A stretch of 64,000 nucleotides of DNA, taken from NCBI GenBank assembly GCA_965217565.1, contig CBDCIS010000006.1, forward strand, positions 310,001 through 374,000. The letters are read 5' to 3'. Shown in pieces: positions 41,327 to 49,809 of the stretch; position 1 is the first letter of the stretch, and the number at the start of each line of letters is the position of its first letter. The translations under genes were made by a program, and so were the position numbers. The notes under the pieces are model-generated. The model ran no database searches and was not told the DNA's origin. It was given only the letters and a program-made list of their open reading frames with translations. Origin of the DNA: CBDCIS01 sp965217565. Its GTDB lineage: Bacteria; Chloroflexota; Dehalococcoidia; Lucifugimonadales; CATOSD01.

Positions 41327-43166
41327 CCTAGATTCCCCACCTAGATAAGAGGAAGACCTCGTTGGAGCCCGCCGTAAGGCGGGCTAAGATGTTTGTTGCG
41401 AAGACAAAACGATCACCAACGAGGTGCACCTATTATGAAGCAAGGGGTTCTACCGTTCCAGTACGAGCAGGAGAAGAGTTCGACAGGTATGACGGCGCTG
41501 TCCGGCCTGATTACCTACTTGGAGTTGATACACGCATCCGGCTTGAAGTCATCGGTAGAGCGCCACGTGGGACTCAGGGAGTGTGGTCAGGGCTGGACGG
41601 ACAGCCAGATAGTCAACTCGCTGATACTGCTGAACCTGGCAGGGGGCGAGTCGGTGGTCGCTCTCGATGTCCTGGAGAAGGACGCGGGGTTCTGCAAGGT
41701 AGTTCGCGAGGTCGAGACTTGGGGGATGGGTCGTAGAGAGCGCAGGGCGTTGGCAGAGCGATGGCGTGTCGAGCGGCGTCGGAGCGTGCCGTCGGGCTCG
41801 GCGGTGTTCCGGTATCTGGAGAGATTCCATGACGCAGATGAGGAGTCCAAACGGGAGGGGCACAGAGCCTTCATACCTTCCCCGAACGACGCTTTGAAGG
41901 GGCTGTGGAAGGTGAACGCCGACCTGGTGAGCTTCGTACAGAGCCGTTCGCCTCATACCCAGGCCACGCTGGACATGGACGCCACCCTGGTGGAGACGCA
42001 CAAGCAGGAGGCGCTCTACAGCTACCAGCCGCTGACGACCTACTGGGCTGAGGCCGACCAGATAGTGCATTCGGAGTTTCGAGACGGCAACGTACCTGCG
42101 GGCCATCAGCAGTTGCGGGTGTTGACCGAAGCGCTGGAGCATCTGCCTGCCGGTGTGGACAGGGTGATGCTGAGGTCTGACACGGCGGGGTATCAGCGGG
42201 AGTTGTTGCGGTACTGCGCGGAGGGGAGAGACGAGCGATTCGGGGTGATCGAGTTTGCGGTAGGGGTTGACGTGACGGTCGAGTTCCGCCGTGCGGTGTC
42301 GGAGGTTGCCGAGGAAGAGTGGCAGACGCTGTAGCGCAAGTCGAGTCAGTATCGAGTGGATACAGGTCAACAGTGGGCAGAGGTGAACTTCGTGCCCAAC
42401 TGGATAGGGCACAGCAAGAAGAGTCCTGAGTATCGGTTCATAGCTGTCAGGGAGCGGTTGAACGAACAGCCACTGCTGGGAATGGAGGGGCAGATGGAGA
42501 TGCCCTTCCCCGCGATGGAGTTGTCCGGCAGGGGTTGGCATAAGGTATTCGGCGTGGTGATCAACCGGAGCATTGCGGGAGATGAGTTGGTCTGCTGGTC
42601 GAGGCAGAGATGTGGCAAGGGCGAGGAGGTCCACGGCGTTCTGAAGAATGACTTGGCCGGGGGAAGGCTTCCGTCGGGGCTGTTCGGGGCCAACGCAGCA
42701 TGGTGGGCGATAGCGGTGTTGGCCTTCAACCTGAACTCTGCGATGAAGCGTCTGGTGTTGGGGGGTGAGTGGGTGAGCAAGCGTCTGAAGGCAGTCCGCT
42801 TTGCACTGATCGCCCTTCCGGGCCGTGTGGTGAGGCACGCCAGGAGGTTGATCATCCGTCTTACGAGTTGCTGCTGACGGCGCGTCGCAGGATATTGGCG
42901 CTGGCTGCCGAGCCGTACCGAGCATAGGCGACCTTGCCCAGACCATCGGTTGATGGCAACTCAGCCAAGTTGCCCAGGCCGCCCCGTGCCTTCTTCGGCC
43001 TGAGAACAGTCATAATTGGCGTGGGAGCGATGCCAATACCCTCTGAACCACCGACCGAGGCCCTGCCTACGTCCTGAACTGACCATACGTGACCCCGAGT
43101 CGACACCGAACACGTGCTGTAAGACCACGAAGACCACCTCCAACAATGTTACGTGGGGAATCTGGG
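41327..43166 (+). mobile_element. IS1380-family insertion sequence with 4-bp target duplication
   Basis: The left end CCTAGATTCCCCACCTA (41327-41343) and the right end, read inward as CCCAGATTCCCCACGTA (from 43166), match at 15 of 17 positions. The CCTAGATTC start resembles ISEcp1-type ends. CCTC lies directly outside both ends (41323-41326 and 43167-43170), a 4-bp duplication expected for this family. A hairpin AGCCCGCC-GTAA-GGCGGGCT (41366-41385) precedes the transposase. Near-perfect ends and TSD suggest a recent insertion. Confidence 0.88.
41435..42877 (+). pseudogene. IS1380 transposase interrupted by an amber codon
   Basis: 480 codons from ATG 41435, with GAGGTG nine bases upstream. 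The DDE-type core is visible: ATLDMDATLVETHK, RVMLRSDTAGYQRELL, and ELVCWSRQRCGKGEEVHGVLKNDLAGG. TAG at 42332-42334 interrupts the frame two-thirds through, after EEEWQTL; the same frame continues RKSSQYRVDTGQQWAEVNFV to TGA 42875. The two pieces together have normal length for IS1380. Unless the stop is read through or is a sequence error, this copy cannot move by itself, though another copy could act in trans. Confidence 0.85.
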
Positions 43167-43213
43167 CCTCTCCTCGCACTTGACGTTGCCGCTTTGCTGG
43201 AATAATATCTCTG
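42878..43213. other. 3' part of IS1380 and spacer, no gene seen
   Basis: The 290 bases from the transposase stop to the right terminal repeat (43166) hold no credible gene on either strand. The remaining 47 bases to the PHP gene contain AATAATATC, possibly part of its promoter. Confidence 0.6.
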
Positions 43214-43216
43214 GTG

Positions 43217-43870
43217 ATGTTTCTGGACTTACACTCTCATTCGACCTCCTCCGACGACTCGCGCGCCACGGTAGAGCAGTACGTGAAATGGGCGGGCGTG
43301 ATTCGCCGGAAAGGGTATCAGATCGGCGGATTCGTGCTGACGGAACACCGCAAGTTCGACTTCGACAAGGACTACTCCGCGCTCGCCGACGAAAATGACC
43401 TGATCATACTCAAGGGGTCGGAACTCGACACCAACTACGGGCACTTCCTCGTTTACGGCATTACCGAGGAGTTGGCGCGCCGCGTAAACTTCTCCGACGT
43501 GAGCATGGACGCACTCAGGCTGGTTGACGCGGCGCGGGAGTGCGGCGGCATAGCCGTACCCGCGCATCCCGGGCGCTTCGGCATCGGCCTGTACGAGTTC
43601 ATAGACAACGGCGCGGACTTTGGCGCGATAAACGTCGTGGAGCATCTCAACGGCAGCAACCGCCCTGGCGAGCAAGAGCGCGCCGAGGAGCTCATCGAGC
43701 GCCACGGATACCTGACCGTCGGCGGCAGCGACGCGCACTCGGTGAGCGCGATCGGCGTCTGTATGACCCAGTTCGACAACCCCATCGCGGACGTTAACGA
43801 CCTGGTTCGCGAGTTGAGGACGGGCAACTTCCGCCCCGTTCGACTGGAAGATACAAGTCAGGGCAAATAG
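43217..43870 (+). CDS. PHP-domain phosphoesterase
   Basis: 217 residues from ATG 43217 (GTG 43214 is directly adjacent). The metal-binding PHP motifs are DLHSHSTSSDDS (4-15), VLTEHRKFD, AVPAHPGRFG and TVGGSDAHSVSAIG. Such domains hydrolyse phosphoesters; histidinol phosphatase and nucleoside 3',5'-bisphosphate phosphatase are known members. Its placement upstream of cysC, which makes PAPS and hence 3',5'-bisphosphonucleotide by-products, makes the latter activity plausible, but this is inference. It starts 51 bases after the IS1380 end, so transcription may now depend on the element. Confidence 0.85.
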   Translation: MFLDLHSHSTSSDDSRATVEQYVKWAGVIRRKGYQIGGFVLTEHRKFDFDKDYSALADENDLIILKGSELDTNYGHFLVYGITEELARRVNFSDVSMDALRLVDAARECGGIAVPAHPGRFGIGLYEFIDNGADFGAINVVEHLNGSNRPGEQERAEELIERHGYLTVGGSDAHSVSAIGVCMTQFDNPIADVNDLVRELRTGNFRPVRLEDTSQGK

Positions 43871-43897
43871 ATAACCGCAGCCTGGACAGGAGACGAC

Positions 43898-44368
43898 ATG
43901 ACAACAGACCTAGATATAGAGTATGACCGCAGTTTGCTTGGAGTGGAGCATCCCGTCGGCTCCTTCGACGTAACCAAAGAGATGATAGTGGGCTTCGCGC
44001 AGTCAACCGGCGAGACCAACCCCATGTACCTGGACGAGGAAAAGGCCGGGCAGTCCCAGTACGGCGGACTCATCGCGCCGCCCACCTTCTGCAACATCTT
44101 CATCTCCGGCGCGAAACGTCCGGACGCCAAGATTCAGTTCGGAGAGCTAAGCTTCTTCGCGGGCCAGGCCATAGAGTCCCTGTCTCCAGTGAGACCCGGG
44201 GATACCCTGGAAGCCAGCACGAAGCTCAAGGAGGTTTACGCGAAGACGGGCCGCTCAGGCAAGATGGTCTTCGCGGTGTGGGAGACCAGTCTCACCAACC
44301 AGACGGGCGAAACCGTGGCGCTGGTGCGTGAGTCTTTCGTGCGCAGAAACAGGAGCAGGAGCAACTGA
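43898..44368 (+). CDS. MaoC-like N-terminal (hot-dog) dehydratase subunit
   Basis: 156 residues. The fold starts with VGSFDVTKEMIVGFAQSTG, and PPTFCNIFI and AGQAIESLSPVRPGDTLEA are typical of the MaoC_dehydrat_N/FAS1_DH group. The hydratase motif D-x-N-P-x-H reads E-T-N-P-M-Y, so the catalytic His is replaced by Tyr. ATG 43898 follows GGAG at 6 bases. Its TGA shares bases with the next ATG (ATGG at 44368), so the two are translationally coupled and probably form a heterodimer acting on an enoyl-CoA or acyl-CoA. Confidence 0.85.
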   Translation: MTTDLDIEYDRSLLGVEHPVGSFDVTKEMIVGFAQSTGETNPMYLDEEKAGQSQYGGLIAPPTFCNIFISGAKRPDAKIQFGELSFFAGQAIESLSPVRPGDTLEASTKLKEVYAKTGRSGKMVFAVWETSLTNQTGETVALVRESFVRRNRSRSN

Positions 44369-44808
44369 TGGCCGCAGTGGAGCTTTACTACGAAGACGTA
44401 GAGATTGGCGACGACATAGGCCCCGTCGAGCGCGTGGTCACTGATGAGCAGGTAATCGCGTTCGGCGCGGTGCGCCAGCAAGACACCGAGCCCAACCGCT
44501 TCAACAGCGCGGAGGTCGCCAGGAGCGAGGGCCTCCCGGGCCCCATCGTGCCAGGCGCGATGAACATAGCGATTCTGTCCCAGGTCATCACCGGCTGGTC
44601 AACGAACGTCACGCTCCGCCTGCTGGACGTGGTCTTCCGCCAGGTGGTGCTCCACAACATTCCGCTCAAGCTGAGCGGAATCGTCACCGACAAGAACGTG
44701 GTAGATGGCGAGCCTCAGTTGGAGTGCGACGTGTTCATCCAGAACGAAGAGGGGACACGCCTGGTAATCGCCCGGGCCATCGCGGTTCTGCCCATGAAGA
44801 GCGCCTAG
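44368..44808 (+). CDS. MaoC-family hot-dog dehydratase subunit
   Basis: 146 residues beginning at the last base of the upstream stop. AVELYYEDVEIGDDIGPVER, SEGLPGPIVPGAMNIAIL and FRQVVLHNIPL are the hot-dog landmarks. The usual D-x-N-P-x-H motif reads D-T-E-P-N-R, without the His or the Asn. Together with its partner neither protein has a canonical catalytic dyad, which is unusual; the active site may be assembled from other residues. A CysC gene begins at the very next base after the stop. Confidence 0.85.
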   Translation: MAAVELYYEDVEIGDDIGPVERVVTDEQVIAFGAVRQQDTEPNRFNSAEVARSEGLPGPIVPGAMNIAILSQVITGWSTNVTLRLLDVVFRQVVLHNIPLKLSGIVTDKNVVDGEPQLECDVFIQNEEGTRLVIARAIAVLPMKSA

Positions 44809-45366
44809 TTGCGGCCTTCGACTCGGCAGGGCGTCTGCGTCTGGTTCACGGGTCTGAGCGGCTCAGGCAAGTCGTCCACGGCCGAACTGCTTTCAGCGCT
44901 GATAATGGAGCGCGGGCGGCCAGTGACACTGCTCGACGGTGACGTGGTTCGTGCGCAACTCTCCGCCGGGCTTGGGTTCAGCAAGGAAGACCGCGACGTC
45001 AACGTGCGGCGCATCGGCTTCGTTGCCTCCGAAATCGTGCGTCACGGCGGCGTGGTCATCTGCGCCGCAATCAGTCCCTACAAAGCGGCCCGCAACAACG
45101 CGAGAAGGCTGGTTGGCTACGACCACTTCGTCGAGGTGTTCGTGAATACACCGCTCAGCGTTTGCGAAGCGCGAGACACGAAAGGGATGTACAGGAAAGC
45201 GCGGCGCGGAGAAATCAAAGGCTTCACCGGCATCGACGACCCCTACGAACCCCCAACACAACCTGAGATCGAGCTCGACACCGTCAACCACTCGGTACAA
45301 GAAAACGCCGCGCGAATCCTGGATTTCCTAGAGTGCAAAGGTTTTATACACGCCGCCGGGCCGTAG
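44809..45366 (+). CDS. cysC: Adenylyl-sulfate kinase
   Basis: 185 residues from TTG 44809, adjacent to the preceding TAG; AAGAG lies nine bases upstream. Walker A GLSGSGKS (15-22), LLDGDVVRAQLSAGLGFSKE, RRIGFVASEIVRHGGVVI, ISPYKAARNNAR, and the substrate loop DTKGMYRKARRGEIKGFTGIDDPYEPP are all intact. It phosphorylates APS to PAPS in the cytoplasm. No sulfurylase or PAPS reductase is in the window. PAPS may serve sulfation; the PHP phosphoesterase upstream could clear the by-product. Confidence 0.96.
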   Translation: MRPSTRQGVCVWFTGLSGSGKSSTAELLSALIMERGRPVTLLDGDVVRAQLSAGLGFSKEDRDVNVRRIGFVASEIVRHGGVVICAAISPYKAARNNARRLVGYDHFVEVFVNTPLSVCEARDTKGMYRKARRGEIKGFTGIDDPYEPPTQPEIELDTVNHSVQENAARILDFLECKGFIHAAGP

Positions 45367-45470
45367 GGCCGGTCGCCCCTCGGTATGCGCCCATATGCCG
45401 TATTGTGACAATCGCAAGGCGTTTCACTCCGATTGAGGAGCCCGCATAAGCATGTCCAAGGAGACGTAGA

Positions 45471-46799
45471 TTGGCATTCGATTTCGTGAAGACGGCCCCC
45501 AAGAGCCTCCACGACTACTCAGCCGCCGCGCTTCCGGCTCACCTCCGAATGGCGTCCGACAAGGGGAACGCCCTCAAGGACGCGCGCGTTATTCACGTCA
45601 ACTCCACCGCTGTGGGCGGCGGCGTCGCCGAGGTGCTCAAGAGCCTCGTCCCACTGATGAGCGACTCTGGACCGACCAGCGAATGGATGGTCATCCGGGG
45701 AACAAACGAGTTCTTCGAAATCACCAAGCGACTGCACAATCTGCTCCAGGGTGCGGAGGGCACGCTGACCCAGGACGAACTCGACCGGTACGTTGACCAC
45801 AACGCGCGAGTGGTAAAGGAGATACAGGCGCAGGGCATCTCGCCGGACGTCTGGGTGCTGCACGACCCGCAGACACTTCCGATGACGACGTTCTTGCCTC
45901 CCGATTCACAGGTCATCTGGGTGTGCCACATCGACACTACGCTGCCGAATCGACAGGTCATAGAGCAGCTTGTGCCCTTCATGCGAATGGCAAGCCGCGT
46001 AGTGGTCTCGCTGGCCCACTACGCGGTTCCCGACCTGGACGCCGGTCGGGTACGGATAATACCGCCCGCCATCGATCCCCTGCTGCCCAAGAACGTGAGG
46101 CGGGACGCGAGCGAGATTCGCCGGACGCTGGCCCGGCTTGGGATCGACCCGGACAGGCCGCTGATTTCCCAGGTTTCGCGGTTCGACTACTGGAAAGACC
46201 CCTGGGGTGTCATCGACGCATACAGGATAGTCAAGGAGAGTATCCCCGGCGTTCAACTGGCGATGCTGGGCGTCATCGAGGCAAAGGACGACCCCGAAGC
46301 CTTCGACGTGCTGGAGACGGTGCGCAGCCACGCCGGCGACGACCCCGACATCCACCTGTACTCCGATCCCGCGCAGGTGTGGCAAGCGGAAGTGGGCATA
46401 GTCCAGCAGGGCGCGGACGTGATCGTGCAGAAGTCGCTGCGCGAGGGCTTCGGTCTCACCGTCACTGAGGCTATGTGGAAGGGCACCCCTGTTGTAGGCG
46501 GGAACTGCGGCGGCATTCGAGTTCAGATCGAAGAGGGCCGCACCGGATACCTGGTCGATTCCATAGGGGAGTGCGCGCAGAGGGTGATACACCTGCTCCA
46601 AAACCCCGAAACGGCGCGCGCAATGGGCGATGCCGCGAGGGAATCGGTGCGCCGGAACTTCCTGACGCCCCGCCTGTTAGCCGACTACCTTACCGTGGTC
46701 GCCGAAGTCGCAACAGGCGCCGGGACGGAGCCGCGACACTCTACCGAACCCGGCGCTTACAAGGTAGTCACACCAAGGGCTATTGCGGCCGACAACTAG
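45471..46799 (+). CDS. GT4 glycosyltransferase, trehalose synthase (TreT)-like
   Basis: 442 residues from TTG 45471, with AAGGAGA seven bases upstream. GT-B fold: HVNSTAVGGGVAEVLKSLVP (about 40-59), WMVIRGTNEFFEITKRLHN, VLHDPQTLPM, and in the C-half QVSRFDYWKDPWGVIDAYR and EGFGLTVTEAMWKGTPVVGG with the E-x7-E motif. Archaeal/bacterial TreT joins an NDP-glucose and glucose into trehalose; the family also contains glucosylglycerate synthases. A substrate choice needs biochemical testing. The final 25 residues are low-complexity. No trehalose genes flank it. Confidence 0.87.
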   Translation: MAFDFVKTAPKSLHDYSAAALPAHLRMASDKGNALKDARVIHVNSTAVGGGVAEVLKSLVPLMSDSGPTSEWMVIRGTNEFFEITKRLHNLLQGAEGTLTQDELDRYVDHNARVVKEIQAQGISPDVWVLHDPQTLPMTTFLPPDSQVIWVCHIDTTLPNRQVIEQLVPFMRMASRVVVSLAHYAVPDLDAGRVRIIPPAIDPLLPKNVRRDASEIRRTLARLGIDPDRPLISQVSRFDYWKDPWGVIDAYRIVKESIPGVQLAMLGVIEAKDDPEAFDVLETVRSHAGDDPDIHLYSDPAQVWQAEVGIVQQGADVIVQKSLREGFGLTVTEAMWKGTPVVGGNCGGIRVQIEEGRTGYLVDSIGECAQRVIHLLQNPETARAMGDAARESVRRNFLTPRLLADYLTVVAEVATGAGTEPRHSTEPGAYKVVTPRAIAADN

Positions 46800-46867
46800 C
46801 GCACTCCGCGACCGGCGCGAAAAGCGGTTCGCACAACGCCCTCGCCGGCAATACAGCCCGCCAGCCC

Positions 46868-46894
46868 GTCGTTCACGCGAAAGCGGGGACTCAC
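46868..46894 (+). repeat. Repeat A variant
   Basis: GTCGTTCACGCGAAAGCGGG GACTCA is a mutated copy of GTCATTCCCGCGAAAGCGGG; the left arm no longer pairs fully. It lies in the 197-base gap before the first M20 gene. Confidence 0.55.
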
Positions 46895-46996
46895 TTGCGA
46901 CAGCCCTCAGACCGCGTCGCACTATCCACAGTCGGCCCTCTCTGCTAGAATCTGAACGTCGCGCAACTTATGAAGCAACGTCCACCAGGAGCCGCC

Positions 46997-48325
46997 ATGC
47001 CAGACACACAAGAACTGAAAGCAAAGGCGCAGGCCGAGATAGACCGACGCGGCGAGGAGCTCGTTGGAGTAGCTAAGACCATCCTGGCGAACCCCGAGCC
47101 GGGCTTCCGCGAGGAGAAGACATCCCGGCTCGTTGCCGAGAAGTTCCGGGAGTTCGACATTCCGTTCCAGGACCGAATCGGCATCACCGGCCTCAAGGGT
47201 ATGCTGGAGGGCGACGGACCAGGCCCAACCATCGCGGTAATGGGCGAGTTGGACTCGCTCAAAGTCCTTGGGCATCCCCACACCGACCCGGACACTGGCG
47301 CGGCCCACGCCTGCGGCCACCACTGCCAGATAGGAATGATGCTCGGCGTCGCGGTGGGCCTGCAGGCGGCGGGCGTGATGGAGAATCTGGCTGGCCGCGT
47401 CGCTCTGATAGCCGTTCCTGCCGAGGAGTACATCGAGATCGAGTTCAGGGACGAGCTCAGGAAGCAGGGCAAGCTGGAGTTCCTGGGCGGCAAGCCTGAG
47501 TTCATCCGGCTGGGAGCGCTGGACGACGTTGACCTCGCCATGATGACACACACCTCCAGCAACCGGGACGAGGGCAAGATAGCCATTGGCGGGACCAACA
47601 ACGGAATCGTCGCCAAGCGGATTCAGTTCAATGGCCGCGCGTCCCACGCGGGCGGGGCGCCGCACGCCGGCGTCAACGCCCTGAACGCGGCGATGATCGC
47701 GCTGGGGGCAATCCACGCGCAGCGTGAGACCTATCGCGACTACGACACCATTCGCATTCATCCCATCATCACTCGGGGCGGCGCGTCCGTGAACTCCGTG
47801 CCCGCGGACGTTCGCATGGAGACCTTCGTGCGTGGCAGGTCCGTCGAGGCGTTCCTTTCGGCAAGCGAAAAGGTTGACCGCGCGCTGAGGGCCGGGGCGA
47901 TGGCCGTGGGTGGCAGCGTTGACATAACCACGCTTCCCGGCTATATGCCCATCCGCAACGAAGAGGCAATGCTCAGCCTCTATCGCGCCAATGCCGCCGG
48001 CCTCGTAGGCGAGGAGAATATCGTCCGGCTGCGGCATCGCACCGGCTCCACCGATATGGGCGACGTTTCCCAGCTTATGCCTGTCATTCATCCCTACGTG
48101 GTGGCGGCGAGCGGCAACGGTCACGGCGACGACTACGTTGTTCAGGACTACGAGCTCGGCGTGCTGGCCGGCGCGAAAGCGATGGCGATGACCGTGATAG
48201 ACCTGCTCTCGGACGGCGGGCGCCGCGCCAACGAAATCAAGGCCAACTACGACGCCCCATTGACCAAGCAGGAGTACCTCTCGCTGATGAGAAGTATGCA
48301 CAGCGAGAAGACCTATACCAAGTAG
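46997..48325 (+). CDS. M20-family amidohydrolase (AbgB/HipO-like), copy 1
   Basis: 442 residues from ATG 46997, eight bases after AGGAG; the fold starts immediately (DTQELKAKAQAEIDRR). Metal ligands lie in GELDSLKVLGHPHTDPDTGAAHACGHHC, AVPAEEYIEIEF, and a terminal His in YVVAASGNGHGDDY. The lid domain contains FNGRASHAGGAPHAGVNALNAA. Family members hydrolyse N-acyl amino acids or p-aminobenzoyl-glutamate. A tandem paralogue follows after 51 bases. Confidence 0.92.
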   Translation: MPDTQELKAKAQAEIDRRGEELVGVAKTILANPEPGFREEKTSRLVAEKFREFDIPFQDRIGITGLKGMLEGDGPGPTIAVMGELDSLKVLGHPHTDPDTGAAHACGHHCQIGMMLGVAVGLQAAGVMENLAGRVALIAVPAEEYIEIEFRDELRKQGKLEFLGGKPEFIRLGALDDVDLAMMTHTSSNRDEGKIAIGGTNNGIVAKRIQFNGRASHAGGAPHAGVNALNAAMIALGAIHAQRETYRDYDTIRIHPIITRGGASVNSVPADVRMETFVRGRSVEAFLSASEKVDRALRAGAMAVGGSVDITTLPGYMPIRNEEAMLSLYRANAAGLVGEENIVRLRHRTGSTDMGDVSQLMPVIHPYVVAASGNGHGDDYVVQDYELGVLAGAKAMAMTVIDLLSDGGRRANEIKANYDAPLTKQEYLSLMRSMHSEKTYTK

Positions 48326-48376
48326 GCCACCGCAATGGGCGCCGGTCGCCTGAGAATCGGCTATAGGGAGGATGAA

Positions 48377-49717
48377 ATGGCGAGCATCGAGGAGTTGAAG
48401 TCCAAGGCGCAGGCCGCCATTGACGAGCGCAGCGACTGGCTCGTCAACATATCCAAGACGATTCTGGACAACCCCGAGCCGGGCTTCCACGAGTACAAGA
48501 CAGCAGCGTTCGTAAGCGAGAAACTGAACGAGCTCGGGGTCGCGCACGAAAGCGGCATCGCTCTAACCGGGATCAAGGGCGTCCTGCGCGGTGGGCGGCC
48601 CGGCCCAACCGTGGCCGTCATCGGCGAGCTGGACTCCCTCCGAGTCCTCGACCACGCTTACGCAGACCCGGACACCGGCGCGGCCCACGCCTGCGGTCAC
48701 CACTGCCAGATAGGAATGATGATGGGCGCCGCAGTCGGCCTCATGGTTCCGGAGGTGGCGGAAGCCCTCGCCGGAAACGTCGCGCTGATAGCCGTGCCCG
48801 CGGAGGAGTTCATTGACGTCGAGTACCGTTGGAACCTGCACCAGGAGGGCAAGCTGGGACTGATGGCAGGGAAGCAGGAGTTCATCCGTCTGGGCGCGTT
48901 CGACGACGTGGACATGGCGATGATGGTTCATACCGCCTCCTCGAACGAGGAGACCAAGTTTGCCATAGGCGGAACGAGCAACGGCCACGTGGTGAAATAC
49001 ATCAAGTTCGTAGGCAGAGCGGCGCACGCGGGCGGCTCTCCCGAACTGGGCGTAAACGCGCTGCAAGCGGCCATGCTCGCGCTCAACGCACTCAACACGC
49101 AGCGGGAGACGCTCCGCAACGAGGACACCATAAGGCTTCACGGCATCCTGACTCACGGCGGCGTCGCCGTCAACTCGATTCCCGCCGACGTCAGGTACGA
49201 GGGCCGCGTGCGTGGGAGGAACGCCGAGGTCATCGCGGACGCAAACGGCAAGATGGACCGCTGCCTGAGAGCAGGCGCGCTCGCCATGGGCGCTAAGGTG
49301 GAGATTGTCACGATTCCCGGCTACCTGCCGATGGTCAACAACGAAGAGCTAATGGACACCTTCAGGGGCAACGCCGTACAACTGGTTGGCGAGTCGGAGG
49401 TGGGAACTCATCCCAGCGACAGGAATCGTGGCGGCTCGACGGACATGGGAGACCTTAGCCAGATAATGCCGGTCGTCCACCCCTACACCAAGGCGGCAAC
49501 CGGAACGGGTCACGGCACCGACTACGTGGTCCAGGACTATGAGCAGGCGGTCATCAACCCGGCCAAGGCCATGGCGATGTCGGTCATAGACCTTTTGTAC
49601 GGCGACGCGGAGAGGGGCAAGGAGGTCCTCGCCAAGAGCCCGCCCAACATGACGAAGGCGCAGTACCTCGCCCTCCAGGACAGCCGGCTGATCGAGGAGC
49701 TCTACGAGGGGAAGTAG
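48377..49717 (+). CDS. M20-family amidohydrolase (AbgB/HipO-like), copy 2
   Basis: 446 residues from ATG 48377, right after GGGAGGATGAA. It mirrors copy 1 throughout: DPDTGAAHACGHHCQIGMM, AVPAEEFIDVEYRW, VGRAAHAGGSPELGVNALQA, GGSTDMGDLSQIMPVVHPY and TGTGHGTDYVVQDYE. The duplication is recent in evolutionary terms but not a fresh copy, because differences are scattered throughout. Tandem paralogues could form a heteromer as AbgA-AbgB do, or differ in substrate. The repeat at 49729 ends the unit. Confidence 0.92.
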   Translation: MASIEELKSKAQAAIDERSDWLVNISKTILDNPEPGFHEYKTAAFVSEKLNELGVAHESGIALTGIKGVLRGGRPGPTVAVIGELDSLRVLDHAYADPDTGAAHACGHHCQIGMMMGAAVGLMVPEVAEALAGNVALIAVPAEEFIDVEYRWNLHQEGKLGLMAGKQEFIRLGAFDDVDMAMMVHTASSNEETKFAIGGTSNGHVVKYIKFVGRAAHAGGSPELGVNALQAAMLALNALNTQRETLRNEDTIRLHGILTHGGVAVNSIPADVRYEGRVRGRNAEVIADANGKMDRCLRAGALAMGAKVEIVTIPGYLPMVNNEELMDTFRGNAVQLVGESEVGTHPSDRNRGGSTDMGDLSQIMPVVHPYTKAATGTGHGTDYVVQDYEQAVINPAKAMAMSVIDLLYGDAERGKEVLAKSPPNMTKAQYLALQDSRLIEELYEGK

Positions 49718-49728
49718 GGGTAAGATTC

Positions 49729-49762
49729 TCTCACCCTTGACGGGAGGGGGCTAGGGAGTGGG
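49729..49762 (+). repeat. Dispersed repeat C
   Basis: TCTCACCCTTGACGGGAGGG followed by GGCTAGGGAGTGGG lies between the convergent M20 copy 2 and M1 aminopeptidase genes; the same family as 25291-25327. Confidence 0.65.
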
Positions 49763-49809
49763 CGATGTTCGTTTTTCACCATCCGGCTGCGCGCAAATCC
49801 AAAGCCGCT

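Noticed and set aside
41306..43089. The 13-base direct repeat AACTGACCATACG at 41306-41318 and 43077-43089 as an IS1380 target duplication
   Set aside because: One copy is outside and the other inside the element defined by matching ends and the CCTC duplication, so it cannot be the target repeat.
42861..43106. An 81-codon minus-strand frame in the 3' part of IS1380
   Set aside because: It overlaps the end of the transposase, has no ribosome site and no recognisable sequence.
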